A stretch of DNA of 64,000 nt, from the NCBI GenBank assembly GCA_022578965.1, contig MU400510.1, positions 248,001 through 312,000 of the forward strand. The letters are read 5' to 3'. Below, piece by piece: positions 33,713 to 45,074 of the stretch; positions within the stretch are counted from its first letter, which is position 1, and the number at the start of each line of letters is the position of its first letter. The notes under the pieces were generated by a model, which was not told where the DNA came from, searched no databases, and worked only from the letters and a program-made list of their open reading frames with translations. The position numbers and the translations under genes are program-made. Source of the stretch: Xylaria sp. FL1777. Taxonomy: Eukaryota; Ascomycota; Sordariomycetes; Xylariales; Xylariaceae.

Positions 33713-35285
33713 ATGTCCGAAAGACCTGTTTTTGTGGCGACCCATCCCCGGGCCTGCTCGACCGCCTTCGAGAGAGTCAGTAGCGCCGATCACGCAATAT
33801 GCAACCCAACTTAGAACAGCAGAAATCATCGATTCTGACTGGAAGATACATTATAGGTGTTCATGACCCGCCAGGATACCCTCCAATGCGCCCACGAGCC
33901 ATTTGGGGACGCCTTCTACTATGGCCCTGAGAGGCTGGGTGAGCGGTATGCTGATGATGAGGCGGGAAGAGTCAGCAGTGGCTTTTCTAAGACCACATAT
34001 CGCGACGTCCTTGACCGCCTCGATCGGGATGGCAGTAAGGTCAGACATCGTCATTTTATTTTATTGAATTCTGTTCATCATGTTTTCGTTCTGCTGGGCT
34101 TCCTCGGAAATTCAACCTATATGTTTTTCTCACAATGCAGCTTTGATTTTGAATTTGTCTCTTCCTCTCCCTCTTTTTCTTTTTGCAAGGAAAATCAAGA
34201 TCATTCTAGAAGAAAAAAAAAAAAAAGAAAAAAAAAGAGATGCTTCAAAAAATGATTTGGCGTCGAGCTAATGGTCTAAGTAGGGCAAGCGTGTCTTCAT
34301 CAAAGACATGGTGTATTATCTAATGCCTCCCAACAACGGAGTTCCATCCATTGCGCCATCTCTGCGCAAACACGCAAATGGGGCATCAACCAACGGTGAA
34401 AAGTTGGAAGACGGCCATCACGCTAACGGTGTCAATGGCGAGTCTCACGTTAACGGTCACAGTCACTCCAATGGGGTCAACGGCACCAACGGCGCTGCTA
34501 ATGGTCCTGACAAGTCCAAGAGGCAAGGCTCCGACCCTACCGGCAACCCCACAGTGATCCCTCTCGAGTTCCTCAAGAAGTTCCACTGGACGTTCCTCAT
34601 CCGCCATCCGCGACGGGGCATCCCGTCGTACGTGCGCTGCTGCTCCCCCCCGCTGTCGGAGACGACGGGGTGGGACCACTTCATGCCGAGCGAGGCCGGC
34701 TACGTCGAGCTTCGCCGCCTGTTCGACTACCTGCGGGAGCAGGGGATAGTCGGCCCGTCGGTGGCGGGCCGCGGCAGCGCTAGCGGTGCCGGGACGGGCA
34801 AGAAGGAGGAGGGGGGCGAGGTGTCCATCACGGTCCTAGATGCCGACGACCTCCTCGACAGGCCCGAGGCGGCGATCCGGGCCTTCTGCGGGGAGACCGG
34901 CATCCCGTTCGAGCCGGACATGCTGCGGTGGGACGACGAGGGGAACCAGGCGTATGTTGCCGAGGCGTTCGCGAAGTGGAACGGCTGGCACAATGACGCC
35001 ATCAACAGCAAGGGGCTTACTGCTAGGACTCACGCCAAGGTATGTCTATCTGTCTGCTTGTTTGTTTGTTTGTTTGTTTGTTTGTCTCTAGCCCTGAAGA
35101 ATCACTTGCTCGTTCCTCGTAATCTGACCTGCTTGGACTCATCACAGAAACCTGTCACCGAAGACTCTGAAAATGAGGAATGGCGACAGAAGTACGGCGA
35201 GGAGGTGCAGAAGCTCATCAGAGCTTGCGTGGAGGAGAATACCCCACATTACGAGTATCTGAAATCGTTTGCGCTGGAATTCTAA
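33713..35285 (+). CDS. Sulfotransferase-like P-loop protein
   Basis: Four exons, 33713-33775, 33857-34039, 34284-35039 and 35148-35285, encode 379 residues; all introns are phase 0 (81, 244 and 108 nt). The first exon supplies FVATHPRACSTAFERV, which matches the 5'-phosphosulfate loop of sulfotransferases (PRxxST), and the second continues MTRQDTLQCAHEPFGD. The 3'-phosphate loop candidate is FLIRHPRRGIPS at about 186-197. Together these suggest PAPS binding, but many fungal relatives are annotated only as P-loop hydrolases and the acceptor is unknown. An Asn/Gly/His-rich insert (about 100-145, NGVNG repeats) and a Gly/Ser/Lys patch interrupt the fold. The third intron is a multiple of three and has no stop, so a retained form could be translated. 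No signal peptide or membrane segment is seen in the spliced form. Confidence 0.78.
35057..35084. repeat. TTTG microsatellite inside an intron
   Basis: About six TTTG units near the 5' end of the third intron of the sulfotransferase-like gene. Copy-number changes would alter intron length and frame. Confidence 0.85.
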
Positions 35286-35600
35286 TTCCTGTTCCCCCCC
35301 TCCATTGAATAGCTCAAGGCCCCGGGGGTTGTTGTGTGTTCGCTAGTCTTTTATGATGGTCTATGGTACAGACGTATGTGACTTACTACACTATATTACA
35401 GGTAGTAGCAACCTTCACCCCAGACTCTCTCAGGTATACATAGTAAGAGGGAGATGGACGGGTACACTCGGCTCAGGGAGCCGTAATGAGTAGCAGGCTT
35501 TATTTACCTGTCTACCAGCCAGCCAGCAATAAATATATATTTATACTCGTTCAATTTGTTTGGCGTCTTGCGTAAGCTCTTGCTCTGCGACCAATGCTCC
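35286..35600. other. Convergent 3' ends
   Basis: 315 bp between the sulfotransferase-like gene and MHR1, both ending here. It is A/T-rich with AATAAATATATATTTATA near 35527, likely 3' processing signals. No gene is seen. Confidence 0.5.
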
Positions 35601-36482
35601 CTATGCTTTACCCTCCTCGTTCACTAGACCTGTCGCGTTCGGCTCGAGGACGGCCTCTTCGAAGAGCTCATGCGTAACGTTCTTGGACCATTTCGTAGCG
35701 TAATTCCGATCGAGGGCGTTAGCCCACCAGACGGTGGCCTGGAGCAGCGTCTTGCCGTCATCAGTTGCAGTCGGCACAGCCGCCTCGGCGTCTTCAATCA
35801 CAATCCTGTTGCCCTTGCCCAGCCCGCCCAGCACGGCGGCCATGTCGGCGATGGTGTTGGCGCGCTGGTCGTTGAGGCGGCGGCCGCGCTCTTGCCTCGT
35901 CAGCGTCTGCCCGGTCTCGCCGAACAGCAACGAGTCGTCCCACGAGTACTCGTGCAGCTTCTTGCACTCGCGCAGCCGCTGGAACACGCTGCGGCCCACC
36001 ACCCCCTGGCCCTCGGGGAACTGGATCATCGCCATCGGCCGCCAGTAGTCCTTGCGCAGCTTCGAGGGCCGCATCTTCTTCCCGTTGAAGGGGATCTGTT
36101 TGAGCGCACGGTTTGCCTATTTCGTTTCGAGACGCAAATAATTAGCAAAAAAAAAAAAAAAAAACAACACTTAAGTAGCTGTCATGACTTTTCTTGCCGT
36201 GTTGGATGGTCTATTATCGGAAGGCGGACAGGAAGAGGTGCAAGAATCAAGAGGGAACGAACGCACCTTGAGCACGGGGCTGTGCGAGTACACGGTCATC
36301 CCGTCTAAGAAGTGGTTGTAGATGAAGATCTTCTCGCCGTGGCCCGGCGCGAAGTTTGGCTCGACGTATTCGCCCTTCCTCCGCTTCGTCGTGTGTGCGA
36401 GTCGTATGCTGGTTCGTGAGGTGGTGCTGCCGATCGACAGCTTGCCCAATTGGGCTGTTATCGGGCTTATTCGCATCGCCAT
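35601..36482 (-). CDS. MHR1: MHR1/MRPL67: mitochondrial recombinase and large-subunit ribosomal protein
   Basis: Two exons on the minus strand, 36482-36267 and 36116-35601, encode 243 residues. The 150-nt intron (GTGCGT donor, ATAG acceptor) holds a T run of about 18 on the coding strand and joins HSPVLK to ANRALKQIPF in frame. Exon 1 codes a Ser/Thr/Arg-rich mitochondrial presequence and YVEPNFAPGHGEKIFIYNH. Exon 2 codes NGKKMRPSKLRKDYWRPMAM and RSVFQRLRECKKLHEY. This pattern is the family signature. In yeast the protein pairs homologous mtDNA strands (genome maintenance) and also sits in the mitochondrial ribosome as mL67. Length fits (yeast 226). An ATG three codons into the frame (M3) could serve as an alternative start. 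It is divergent from HSP104 across 969 bp. Confidence 0.85.
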
Positions 36483-36905
36483 CGTGGGCGTATGGCGTAT
36501 GGGTGGTGTGTATGTGGTCGTTGGGCCCCCTCTTGCCGCCGACGAAGCTCTCGGTCTTCTCGACGCTCAAAATTTACTAATGCGCGACCGATGTAGATAC
36601 TGACCTCCTCGCTGCACTTTACTTTACGGGCTATCGCTCTCTGTTGCCAGAGCCGGAAGGAGTGCCGCCAGCTGGCGAGGCTCTGTCGTAGGTGGCCCTG
36701 TCCGGCACATTCCGAGCTTAGTGGGTGTAGTGGGCGTAGTGGTCAGAAGGACGGCGGGTACTGGTCTGGCTCAGCCTGTTTCTAAATACCTCTTGGAGGT
36801 TTAGTGTCCCACGTGGGGCCTATCGTACTGTGAGACAAGTTTTACAGTGAACACTTCAGGGAACTTGGCCCAACAGCCTGCTTCCAGCTGCCAGCCAAGC
36901 ACTGC

Positions 36906-36964
36906 AGCCCCGGTAGTAGCCCCGGTATTAGCCCTAGTATAGCCCCAGTTATAGCCCCAGTATT
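36906..36964. repeat. Five tandem copies of AGCCCCRGTATT-type 12-mer
   Basis: Units at 36906, 36918, 36930 (11 bp), 36941 and 36953, differing at one to three positions. The array ends 7 bp before the first heat-shock element and about 490 bp before the HSP104 ATG. Confidence 0.85.
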
Positions 36965-36970
36965 ACCATC

Positions 36971-37014
36971 GAAGCTTCCAGGGTTGCAGTGGTGACCTCA
37001 GTAGAAGCTTCTCC
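36971..37014 (+). promoter_or_regulatory. Heat-shock-element candidates of HSP104
   Basis: Two GAAGCTTC palindromes (36971-36978 and 37004-37011), each fitting the nGAAnnTTCn core bound by Hsf1 trimers. The second is extended by TCC to GAAGCTTCTCC. GGAAG and AGAAG pieces follow at 37023-37037. They lie about 440-480 bp upstream of HSP104. Hsf1 control of HSP104 is well known in yeast; binding here is inferred. Confidence 0.65.
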
Positions 37015-37451
37015 AAACAGCTGGAAGTTACCCAGAAGCCTAATGATGTCGCTCAACGCTGCGAGATCAAGCCGGGGCTTTCTGCATCACACGGACATCA
37101 TATCATGCGTCTTCATTCATGCTCGAGCCCCGATTTCCCCACAGCTCCAGCTGAAGATAAATCCAAGTCAACATCTTCGTTTCTTTCCTTTGTTCGTCTT
37201 TCTCTTCACTGACCAAACAAATACATTATTGTATACACCGAGCGAACAGTCTCACTACTGAGACCACACCACACATTCACCCCGCCTCGTTGTGCGGAAG
37301 CAACACACATTGAGCTTCATCGACACGAACACACGTAAAACACAAAATACAAAAACATTCCAAGTCTGGTTTCCCAATTCACGCCGTCGTCTTATTTTCC
37401 GTCGCCATTTCACAACTCGAACGCATTCTCTCATAATCACCGCCCTCCACC

Positions 37452-40229
37452 ATGAATTCGAGGATGGAATTCACGGAGCGGGGCAAGAAGTCCTTGGAAG
37501 ATGCCATGGCCCTTGCCGAACAATACGCTCATTCGCAACTCCTCCCAATACATCTGGCGATTTCACTTCTAGATCCGCCTCCGGACCAGTCGAAGGACCA
37601 ACAGAACAATCCCACGCCCACCTCGAGTCTCTTACGCCAAGTAGTGGAAAGGGCCCATGGCGACCCCCAGCTTTTTGATAGAGCACTCAAAAAGACATTA
37701 GTTCGCCTGCCGTCCCAAGATCCGCCGCCTGAGACTGTGTCCATGTCCCCGTCCTTCTCAACTGTCTTGAGAAAGGCAAATGAGCTACAGAAGACACAAA
37801 AAGACACTTACATTGCTGTGGACCACCTTATCAGCGCGTTGTCCGAGGACCCTACCGTGGCGAGTGCGCTGAAGGAATCTAATATCCCTAAGCCTAAGCT
37901 CATCCAGGATGCCGTCGTTGCCATTCGTGGAACGAAGCGAGTCGACTCGCGGACCGCTGACACCGAGGACGACAACGAGAATCTGGCCAAGTTCACCATC
38001 GACATGACTGCTATGGCGAGAGAGGGCAAGATCGATCCCGTCATAGGCAGAGAAGAAGAGATTAGACGGGTTATCCGTATTCTCTCTCGACGAACCAAGA
38101 ACAATCCGGTTTTGATTGGTGAGCCTGGAGTCGGTAAGACTACGGTCGTCGAAGGTCTCGCTCAACGAATCGTGAACGCCGACGTTCCGGACAACCTCGC
38201 GGCCTGCAAACTCATGTCCCTGGATGTCGGTGCCCTGGTAGCCGGAAGCAAGTATCGTGGCGAATTTGAAGAGAGAATGAAGGGAGTTTTGAAGGAAATC
38301 TCCGAATCCAAAGAAATGATCGTTCTCTTCGTCGACGAGATTCATTTACTAATGGGTGCCGGAGCAACTGGCGAGGGCGGCATGGACGCCGCTAATCTTC
38401 TGAAGCCCATGTTAGCGCGTGGTCAGCTCCATTGTATTGGTGCTACCACCCTTGCCGAGTACCGAAAATACATCGAAAAAGACGCGGCCTTCGAACGACG
38501 ATTTCAACAGGTGTTGGTGAAGGAACCCACCATTCCAGAGACCATATCTATTCTGCGAGGTCTGAAGGAGAAATATGAAGTTCACCACGGTGTGAGCATA
38601 GCAGACAGTGCTATCGTGTCAGCTGCTAATCTCGCTGGTCGTTATCTTACCTCCCGACGTCTTCCTGATTCTGCTGTCGATCTCATTGACGAGGCTGCTG
38701 CAGCAGTTCGAGTTGCTAGGGAATCTCAACCAGAAGTGATCGACTCGCTTGAGCGACGGTTGCGACAATTGCGAATTGAGATCCATGCCTTGTCACGAGA
38801 GAAAGACGATGCCTCCAAAGCTCGTCTAGAGATTGCCAAACAAGATGCAGAGAATGTCGAGGAAGAATTGAGACCTCTACGCGAGAAGTATGAGAGCGAA
38901 AGGAAACGTGGCAAAGAAATTCAGGAGGCGAAGCTGAAGCTTGACCAGCTCAAGGTTAAGGCAGAAGATGCTGCTCGAGTGGGCGACCACGCTCGAGCTG
39001 CTGACCTCACCTACTACGCGATTCCCGAGCAAGAACAAAACATCAAGCGGCTCGAAAAGGAGAAAGCAGCTGCTGATGCCGTTCTTAGTCAGAATCCCGA
39101 CAATATTGGCAACTCCATGATAACAGATGTTGTCGGTCCCGACCAGATCAACGAGATCGTGTCTCGATGGAGTGGCATTCCAGTCACAAGACTCAAGACC
39201 ACTGAGAAGGAGAAATTAATTCACATGGAACGTGCTCTCGGTAAGACTGTGGTTGGACAGAAGGAAGCCGTCCAAGCAGTATCCAACGCAATAAGATTGC
39301 AACGATCAGGACTTAGCAATCCGAACCAGCCGCCCAGCTTCTTGTTTAGTGGACCTTCGGGTACAGGCAAGACGCTCCTTACCAAAGCATTGGCCGAATT
39401 CCTCTTCGATGACCCGAAGGCAATGATTCGCTTCGATATGTCTGAATACCAGGAACGCCACTCGCTTAGCAGAATGATAGGAGCGCCGCCTGGGTACGTT
39501 GGACATGACGCTGGTGGTCAACTCACAGAGGCTTTGCGCCGAAAGCCCTTTTCTATCCTTCTCTTTGATGAAGTAGAAAAGGCCGCCAAGGAGATATTGA
39601 CTGTTCTCCTGCAGCTCATGGATGACGGTCGCATCACCGATGGCCAAGGACGTGTTGTTGATGCGAAAAACTGCATTGTTGTCATGACCTCTAATTTGGG
39701 TGCAGAGTATCTTGCTCGACCCGCTGGCCGAGATGGCAAGATCGATGCTACAACTCGAGAGCTTGTCATGAACTCGCTGCGCAACTATTTCCTCCCTGAG
39801 TTCCTCAACCGAATTAACTCAATCATTATCTTCAACCGGCTTACTAAACGTGAAATCCGCAAGATCGTTGACCTCCGACTGAGCGAGATTCAAAAACGAT
39901 TAGAAGACAATAATCGTTCAGTCATAATTCAAGTGTCGGATGAGGTCAAGGACTACTTGGGCAATGCGGGCTATTCACCAGCTTACGGTGCCCGGCCACT
40001 CCAACGACTCATCGAGAAGGAAGTCCTGAATCGCCTGGCCGTATTGATTCTCCGTGGCGCCATCAAAGATGGAGAAACGGCAAGAGTTGTTCTTGTTGAT
40101 AACAAGATCCAAGTGCTCGCAAATCATACCGACAGCGATGTTGGCGATGACGAAGATATGCTGATTGACGAGGAAGATGCCGTTGATGACATTGTCCCCG
40201 AGGACATGGATGAGGATATCTACGATTAA
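37452..40229 (+). CDS. HSP104: Hsp104/ClpB-type protein disaggregase
   Basis: A single exon encodes 925 residues, close to the usual ~900-930. Hsp104 is a cytosolic AAA+ hexamer that threads aggregated proteins through its pore, with Hsp70 help, and in yeast fragments prions. An N-terminal Clp repeat domain covers about 1-150. The first AAA domain has Walker A GEPGVGKT (223-230) and Walker B with Asp295-Glu296. The coiled-coil middle domain spans about 405-530. The second AAA domain has GPSGTGKT (634-641) and Asp706-Glu707 in LLFDEVEKA. Pore-loop tyrosines are present in KYRGEFEER and GYVGHDAGG. The C-terminus is acidic and ends DMDEDIYD, a probable TPR-cochaperone binding tail marking the cytosolic rather than the mitochondrial (Hsp78) form. 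All catalytic residues are intact. Heat-shock elements lie upstream. Confidence 0.97.
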   Translation: MNSRMEFTERGKKSLEDAMALAEQYAHSQLLPIHLAISLLDPPPDQSKDQQNNPTPTSSLLRQVVERAHGDPQLFDRALKKTLVRLPSQDPPPETVSMSPSFSTVLRKANELQKTQKDTYIAVDHLISALSEDPTVASALKESNIPKPKLIQDAVVAIRGTKRVDSRTADTEDDNENLAKFTIDMTAMAREGKIDPVIGREEEIRRVIRILSRRTKNNPVLIGEPGVGKTTVVEGLAQRIVNADVPDNLAACKLMSLDVGALVAGSKYRGEFEERMKGVLKEISESKEMIVLFVDEIHLLMGAGATGEGGMDAANLLKPMLARGQLHCIGATTLAEYRKYIEKDAAFERRFQQVLVKEPTIPETISILRGLKEKYEVHHGVSIADSAIVSAANLAGRYLTSRRLPDSAVDLIDEAAAAVRVARESQPEVIDSLERRLRQLRIEIHALSREKDDASKARLEIAKQDAENVEEELRPLREKYESERKRGKEIQEAKLKLDQLKVKAEDAARVGDHARAADLTYYAIPEQEQNIKRLEKEKAAADAVLSQNPDNIGNSMITDVVGPDQINEIVSRWSGIPVTRLKTTEKEKLIHMERALGKTVVGQKEAVQAVSNAIRLQRSGLSNPNQPPSFLFSGPSGTGKTLLTKALAEFLFDDPKAMIRFDMSEYQERHSLSRMIGAPPGYVGHDAGGQLTEALRRKPFSILLFDEVEKAAKEILTVLLQLMDDGRITDGQGRVVDAKNCIVVMTSNLGAEYLARPAGRDGKIDATTRELVMNSLRNYFLPEFLNRINSIIIFNRLTKREIRKIVDLRLSEIQKRLEDNNRSVIIQVSDEVKDYLGNAGYSPAYGARPLQRLIEKEVLNRLAVLILRGAIKDGETARVVLVDNKIQVLANHTDSDVGDDEDMLIDEEDAVDDIVPEDMDEDIYD

Positions 40230-42646
40230 GACTTCTCCTGAGTTTGTCCTGATTCACACGATAACGAATGATGGCATGATGTTGTAATGCATACAACCGA
40301 AAGGTTTTGGAGTTCTATGGATAATTTGCTCAAGGGATAGAAGGAACTTCGGGTTACAAGTCGCAGGCAATCTGTCTGCTTCAGTTATATAGCATTAGGT
40401 ACCGCTAAATAATGGAAATAAATAAATGCATTCAAACTGAAACTATTCTATGACTCATGTGAATATTGTTGATAGTTTTGATTATAGCCTTTCTAGTATC
40501 TGTGTAGCTTGTAGGTTGGTTGATTACCTAATACTTAGTCTACACGGTACGAGAACCGAACGTCCGGGAGGCTATATGGACATTTGGCATTATACAAGAT
40601 CAATGCAATTCGATTGTATTACTTAAGTCTTGATTCGGTGATTGTCATAATAATACGGAGTTAAGGCGCTCAAACCCATTAGATCGTGATTTGATAATTA
40701 GTTGTTGGTATTACTGCACCGAAAATGAGTATGATAAAAGTTGTTGTTTTGGGGGAGTTACTATATAACTAGATTTGATATATAGGTTTCCTAGGCATCT
40801 GGGAAGAGGTACTATACGAAGAGACTTGTCATTATTACGTAGGTGATAGAGGTTTCGAGACAGTCATGGCGCTCAACGCCCGCTCCCCTTGCTCTGTCAT
40901 ACTGTCTTAGCTTGTTTGTTGCTAGTTCCGTCCATTTGTAGGTGAACAAAAAATTGTTGAAAACGATTATCATGTCAGCCGCTCTCCTGGAGAGCCAATA
41001 AGATTTCGGTGCTTGGTCGCTGAGATTGATATGGATGTCCAAGGGGTAGGCAAGGGATTCTGAGTATATGGTTTATCCCAGGATAATCACTCCAACTTGT
41101 TAGCTGAAAAAAAGTATCCAGGTTCATAGAATGAACATAACTATAACTGTCTATTATAACTGTTCCATGTTTCCTTACACTATATCTCATAGACGTAAAG
41201 GGATGTTCCGAACCATACATGCATGCTAAAGCCGCCAAACCAAATCTTTCGAAAATCAAGACGAAAACTGCGCAGTCTTACTTGCTACCAAGGTGAAAGA
41301 CATAATGACGTTCCATAGGCTGAGATCAAACTAACAAACACGCAGCAATTCCTCCTGACTTACCGGTGATAACAAATAATGTGCGAGGAACTTTAGAAGA
41401 GCTGGAGCTGCAGTCATTTGACATTTGCGTGCTATTCGGCCTGTGATGACTGGAGTGAGGCGACTTCAAGACCAAACCAGGAGGGATCGCACAATTGCGG
41501 GAATTACGATGAAGAGGTTGACCACGAAACTGAGTTGATGGAGCAGAGGTGTGACGACTGTGCACACTTACTGACACCGCCGCCTGATAGCGACTGATGA
41601 GAAGTCGGCTCTGTGTGGGAGGATATAGCAGCAAAGGCGGTACTAATTACGAGGTTAATATCACATACTTTTGCTTTTACTTCTTCCCCTATTGTAACAG
41701 CTACCTTAGAATTGTCCTGACGACTGAAAACTATATTGACGGTAACTCTAGGTTGTAAGATACAGTAACTATCTGATCCAGCACTCCTCTATTCTTTTGA
41801 TCGCACTGATATAGAAGCTATGGACCGCGTCCTGGAGTCGTACAATGTCCACCTTCGCTACGATACAACAGTCATTCCTAGGTCTAGCACCCCTAAACAT
41901 GTGAGAAGCCCAAAGACCAGTAGACTCGACTATACAGCAATGAGCTTAGCATTAAGCATGAACTGTTTCACGAGAGTCTCAAGTAAGTTAAGCCATGGCA
42001 AGCAAAGCACCAAGGCAGATAGGCATTTAGGGTAACAGGTAGTCCAACATAGCCCCTAATACTTGAATCCTTACTACAAATACGAGAGGTTTATTATTAT
42101 TTCTCGTAAATTTAAACTGCACTCTGTATGTTCATTAAAGCCTCAAACTCCCCTTCAACCTGCTAAGTATTTAGCGATGCTACATCGCAGTAAAGCCTCA
42201 TTACCGTCCTACCGCTCGCCCCCAATTCAACGTCTTGGACTGTATTTACGCCAATAAGCGAAGATGACGAGCACATCATATTCTAGTTTGAGTGAGACTG
42301 TATTGGACGGTCGATACGGGATACTACCTATATGTTAGAGCTCAGTAGTACACATAGCGTTTCACACTTACCGGAGATCCTCTGCGGGCAGCTCAGCCTA
42401 CTTGCATCGCCGACAGTACTAATACATCCCAAGATACCCGTAGGACTAGCTGTTGGTAGATCCTACCCGATCAGCTATCATCATCAGGTTTGCGCCATAC
42501 CAGAGCCTAACATAATAATCTCGTATTGATCCCTTCCAATTCATGATACAAAGTTTTGCTGCACGACTATCGCCATTCCCCAGCCCGAGACACAAGCATA
42601 CAAGTCTGGCCGGCCCTTTGTTCAAGCTGAATCATCAGGTGCTGGA
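40230..42646. other. AT-rich gene-poor region
   Basis: 2.4 kb with only short ORFs. A minus-strand ORF at 41326-41634 ends in RTLFVITG next to a GTAAGT donor-like site, but I found no continuing exon. The rest is AT-rich. No transposon or RNA gene is recognised. Confidence 0.5.
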
Positions 42647-44650
42647 ATGGATGAAGACACAGAACACTCGCGTCTAAACGCAACAGGGCAGCCAGCTGAG
42701 GCCAATCAACAAGAGCAACCAGCATCCGTTCTTTCAATAGCATTAAATGACCAGAACGATAAGAAAGTAGCCAAGCGGGCCAGGCTGCCGACTGTACAGG
42801 GATGGACACGAGAACTCTTCGCTTTAACATTCTCGTCAGCATCCTTGATCACTATCGGTATCCTATTGGTCGTCTATCATGGGCGTTCAATTCGCAGCTT
42901 CCCACAAGCTATCACTTTGAACGGTGTTATATCCGTCCTTGCAACTGGCTATAAAGCTGCTTTGTTATACGCCGTTTCGTCCGCGTTGGGTCAGTCAAAA
43001 TGGAACTGGTACACTCAGGGAGTCCGTCGCTTAGACGACTTTGAACGGATAGATGAAGCGAGCAGAGGTCCTCTCGGAGCATTTCTCTTGCTGTATGGCC
43101 GAACTAAAAAGATATCGGTGGTGTCCCTTGCAGCCATAGTTATTATTTTGGCCCTTCTCATCGATCCATTCTCCCAACAACTCGTCCATTTCGCCGAGTC
43201 CCAGGTTACGGTCGAATCCGATACTGTATGGACAGAAGTGTTCACAAACATATTCACCATACCGCGTGTTAACATAGAAACGGACCTCGACAACCTCAGA
43301 GTTCAGCAGTCATTATTTGGCGCAATATGGAACAATGCCAGCCTTTATGATAGGAAGGTACATTGTCCCACTGGCAACTGCAAATTCCCGTCCTTTAAGA
43401 CCCTGGAATGGTGCTCCAAGACGGAAACAATCGATACAAGCCGCCTTTCTACCAACTGCAGTCTAATTACATACAACCCAGACGACTTCACCATGATCAA
43501 CAAGCATTATTATCAAACTGGAGAGAAGATAGTTGATGATGTAGTTTGTGGATGGTTTCTCGATAATAGCACCACACCATTGGTAACTTTTCCCGTGCAG
43601 TTCAGCTTAGACGTACTGCATACCGGCCTAGTTTTAGACAACCCGATAGTAAATGTTGCGAGATTCAAATACCATTATGCGGCTGCGGATAATGGTTGGC
43701 TATTGGATTTCATGCCAGCATCCACGGGTTGGGCATGCACCTCATTACTTAACATCTCCTGCCCACTCCTGCTTATCAACTATGTCTTTATGGATGCATT
43801 CCAAGGCCCTGTACAGCGAATGGAGCAGTCGGTATTAACTTTGTGTGCTACCGAATATGAAATTCACGTCAGTTCCGGAGTTCCAACAAAAGAAGCTGTT
43901 AGGTCTCAGTATGGACGTTTTAAGATCAACGTAACGGAAAAATACCCTGGTTGGGTAGGTATTGGGGGCATCTGCTTCACGTCAAGTTATGATTATGATC
44001 TTTATCCCCCCTTTTCTAATGATACTGGTTTTAGTGAGCCTTTATCAAGCAACACTACGTTGTCCTTTTGCTGGCGTGCCGAAGGGAGAGCGCTAGACGA
44101 TAACCCGGGTGGCGAATGGGGTTGGTTTCAATGGCTGTCCTTCCTTAAGATGGCGGTCTTCCTGGATCAAAATGAAACTGCGTTCAGGGGTTGGAACCTA
44201 AATGGAGATACTTCCTATCGGGGAGCGAAACTTAAACTAGATTCTCATGCCATTCTTGCAATGGTTAAAGCCAAAGGCCTAAAAACTATCATGGAAGGCA
44301 TTACAGCCTCTATGAACAGTGCTTGGAGGCAGATGAGCCAAGAAAGAGTCACGGGGAGCTATATCAACTCCGAGACAATCTTCGAAATAAGCTGGGCATG
44401 GATCATCTTGCCTGTAACTCTCAATATTTTTGGTTACGTCGTCCTGGTCTCTGTTATTCGTAACAGCACGAAAACCAGTCCGGGAAAGCTGTGGAAGGGT
44501 TCGATCCTGGCGTCGCTGTATCACGGACTGCGAGAAGAATGCATTTCAGGCAACGTGGACACTATTGAGGCCATGGAGAAAGCTGCAGAGGCAACTCGAG
44601 TCGAGCTGAAGTTTGTAGATCGGGAGGGTAGAATGATGCTGTCAAGATGA
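42647..44650 (+). CDS. DUF3176 fungal membrane protein
   Basis: A single exon encodes 667 residues. The N-terminal region carries the DUF3176 pattern: WTRELFALTFSSASL, then ITLNGVISVLATGYKAALL, QSKWNWY, and RRLDDFERIDEASRGPLGA. Membrane segments are at about 57-77, 88-112, 154-173 and, near the end, 582-603. The large middle part (about 180-580) carries many N-glycosylation sites and paired cysteines (CPTGNCKFP) and therefore probably faces outside. The family is expanded in filamentous ascomycetes and has no known biochemical role. It is flanked by long AT-rich intergenic DNA on its 5' side. The ATG at 42647 (MDEDTEHSR) leaves a 50-residue soluble start. Confidence 0.85.
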   Translation: MDEDTEHSRLNATGQPAEANQQEQPASVLSIALNDQNDKKVAKRARLPTVQGWTRELFALTFSSASLITIGILLVVYHGRSIRSFPQAITLNGVISVLATGYKAALLYAVSSALGQSKWNWYTQGVRRLDDFERIDEASRGPLGAFLLLYGRTKKISVVSLAAIVIILALLIDPFSQQLVHFAESQVTVESDTVWTEVFTNIFTIPRVNIETDLDNLRVQQSLFGAIWNNASLYDRKVHCPTGNCKFPSFKTLEWCSKTETIDTSRLSTNCSLITYNPDDFTMINKHYYQTGEKIVDDVVCGWFLDNSTTPLVTFPVQFSLDVLHTGLVLDNPIVNVARFKYHYAAADNGWLLDFMPASTGWACTSLLNISCPLLLINYVFMDAFQGPVQRMEQSVLTLCATEYEIHVSSGVPTKEAVRSQYGRFKINVTEKYPGWVGIGGICFTSSYDYDLYPPFSNDTGFSEPLSSNTTLSFCWRAEGRALDDNPGGEWGWFQWLSFLKMAVFLDQNETAFRGWNLNGDTSYRGAKLKLDSHAILAMVKAKGLKTIMEGITASMNSAWRQMSQERVTGSYINSETIFEISWAWIILPVTLNIFGYVVLVSVIRNSTKTSPGKLWKGSILASLYHGLREECISGNVDTIEAMEKAAEATRVELKFVDREGRMMLSR

Positions 44651-45074
44651 CATGCCCGAGGCTTTTCGAGGGGGCCTCATATTGTCTTCACTGAAGTAGA
44701 GCAGTGCTAAAGGAGTGGTAGCTGGGACTACCTGAGTTGCTTGTAGCTGTAGAGTTTTGGAAAGGAGTTCTGTATTGCTATATACATTATCGTGATGACT
44801 TCGGAAATGGAACAGGAGTTGGAGAATAGGCAAGAGTTATTAATCTCGAGCCAAGTCAACTTGGACAGGTTTTCTCCTTTTCCGCCGGCAAAACCTGTCT
44901 AATAATTATTTATATATCGAGGGCCTAGACCACGGTCTGCGTTGCGTTGCGTTGCGTTACGTTGCCCCCACTTCCGAACCTCTTGACATGAGAATCATCT
45001 GTCTCCTCACATAAGAATTCCTTCTCCCATCACCCACAAAACCCCTCATCCAACTTGCCATCTGCCACAAGAGA
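44651..45074. other. Intergenic region
   Basis: 424 bp between tandem plus-strand genes, including a GTTGC repeat. It is the likely promoter of the F-box-like gene. Confidence 0.45.
44941..44965. repeat. Five tandem GTTGC units
   Basis: GTTGC x3, GTTAC, GTTGC, about 110 bp before the ATG of the F-box-like gene. Confidence 0.85.

Larger units (their letters stand above)
36483..37451. promoter_or_regulatory. Divergent MHR1/HSP104 promoter region
   Basis: The 969 bp between the two starts carry, in order, a 12-bp tandem repeat, two heat-shock-element candidates and, near HSP104, a leader of about 250-300 nt rich in A/C and CT tracts. No convincing ORF is present. Confidence 0.6.

Noticed and set aside
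35670..36308. 212-codon plus-strand ORF
   Set aside because: Antisense to MHR1, whose two exons give the conserved protein.
41326..41634. Minus-strand ORF ending RTLFVITG next to GTAAGT, resembling the start of a short-chain dehydrogenase
   Set aside because: No continuing exon with a Rossmann pattern was found downstream on the minus strand; the match is too short.
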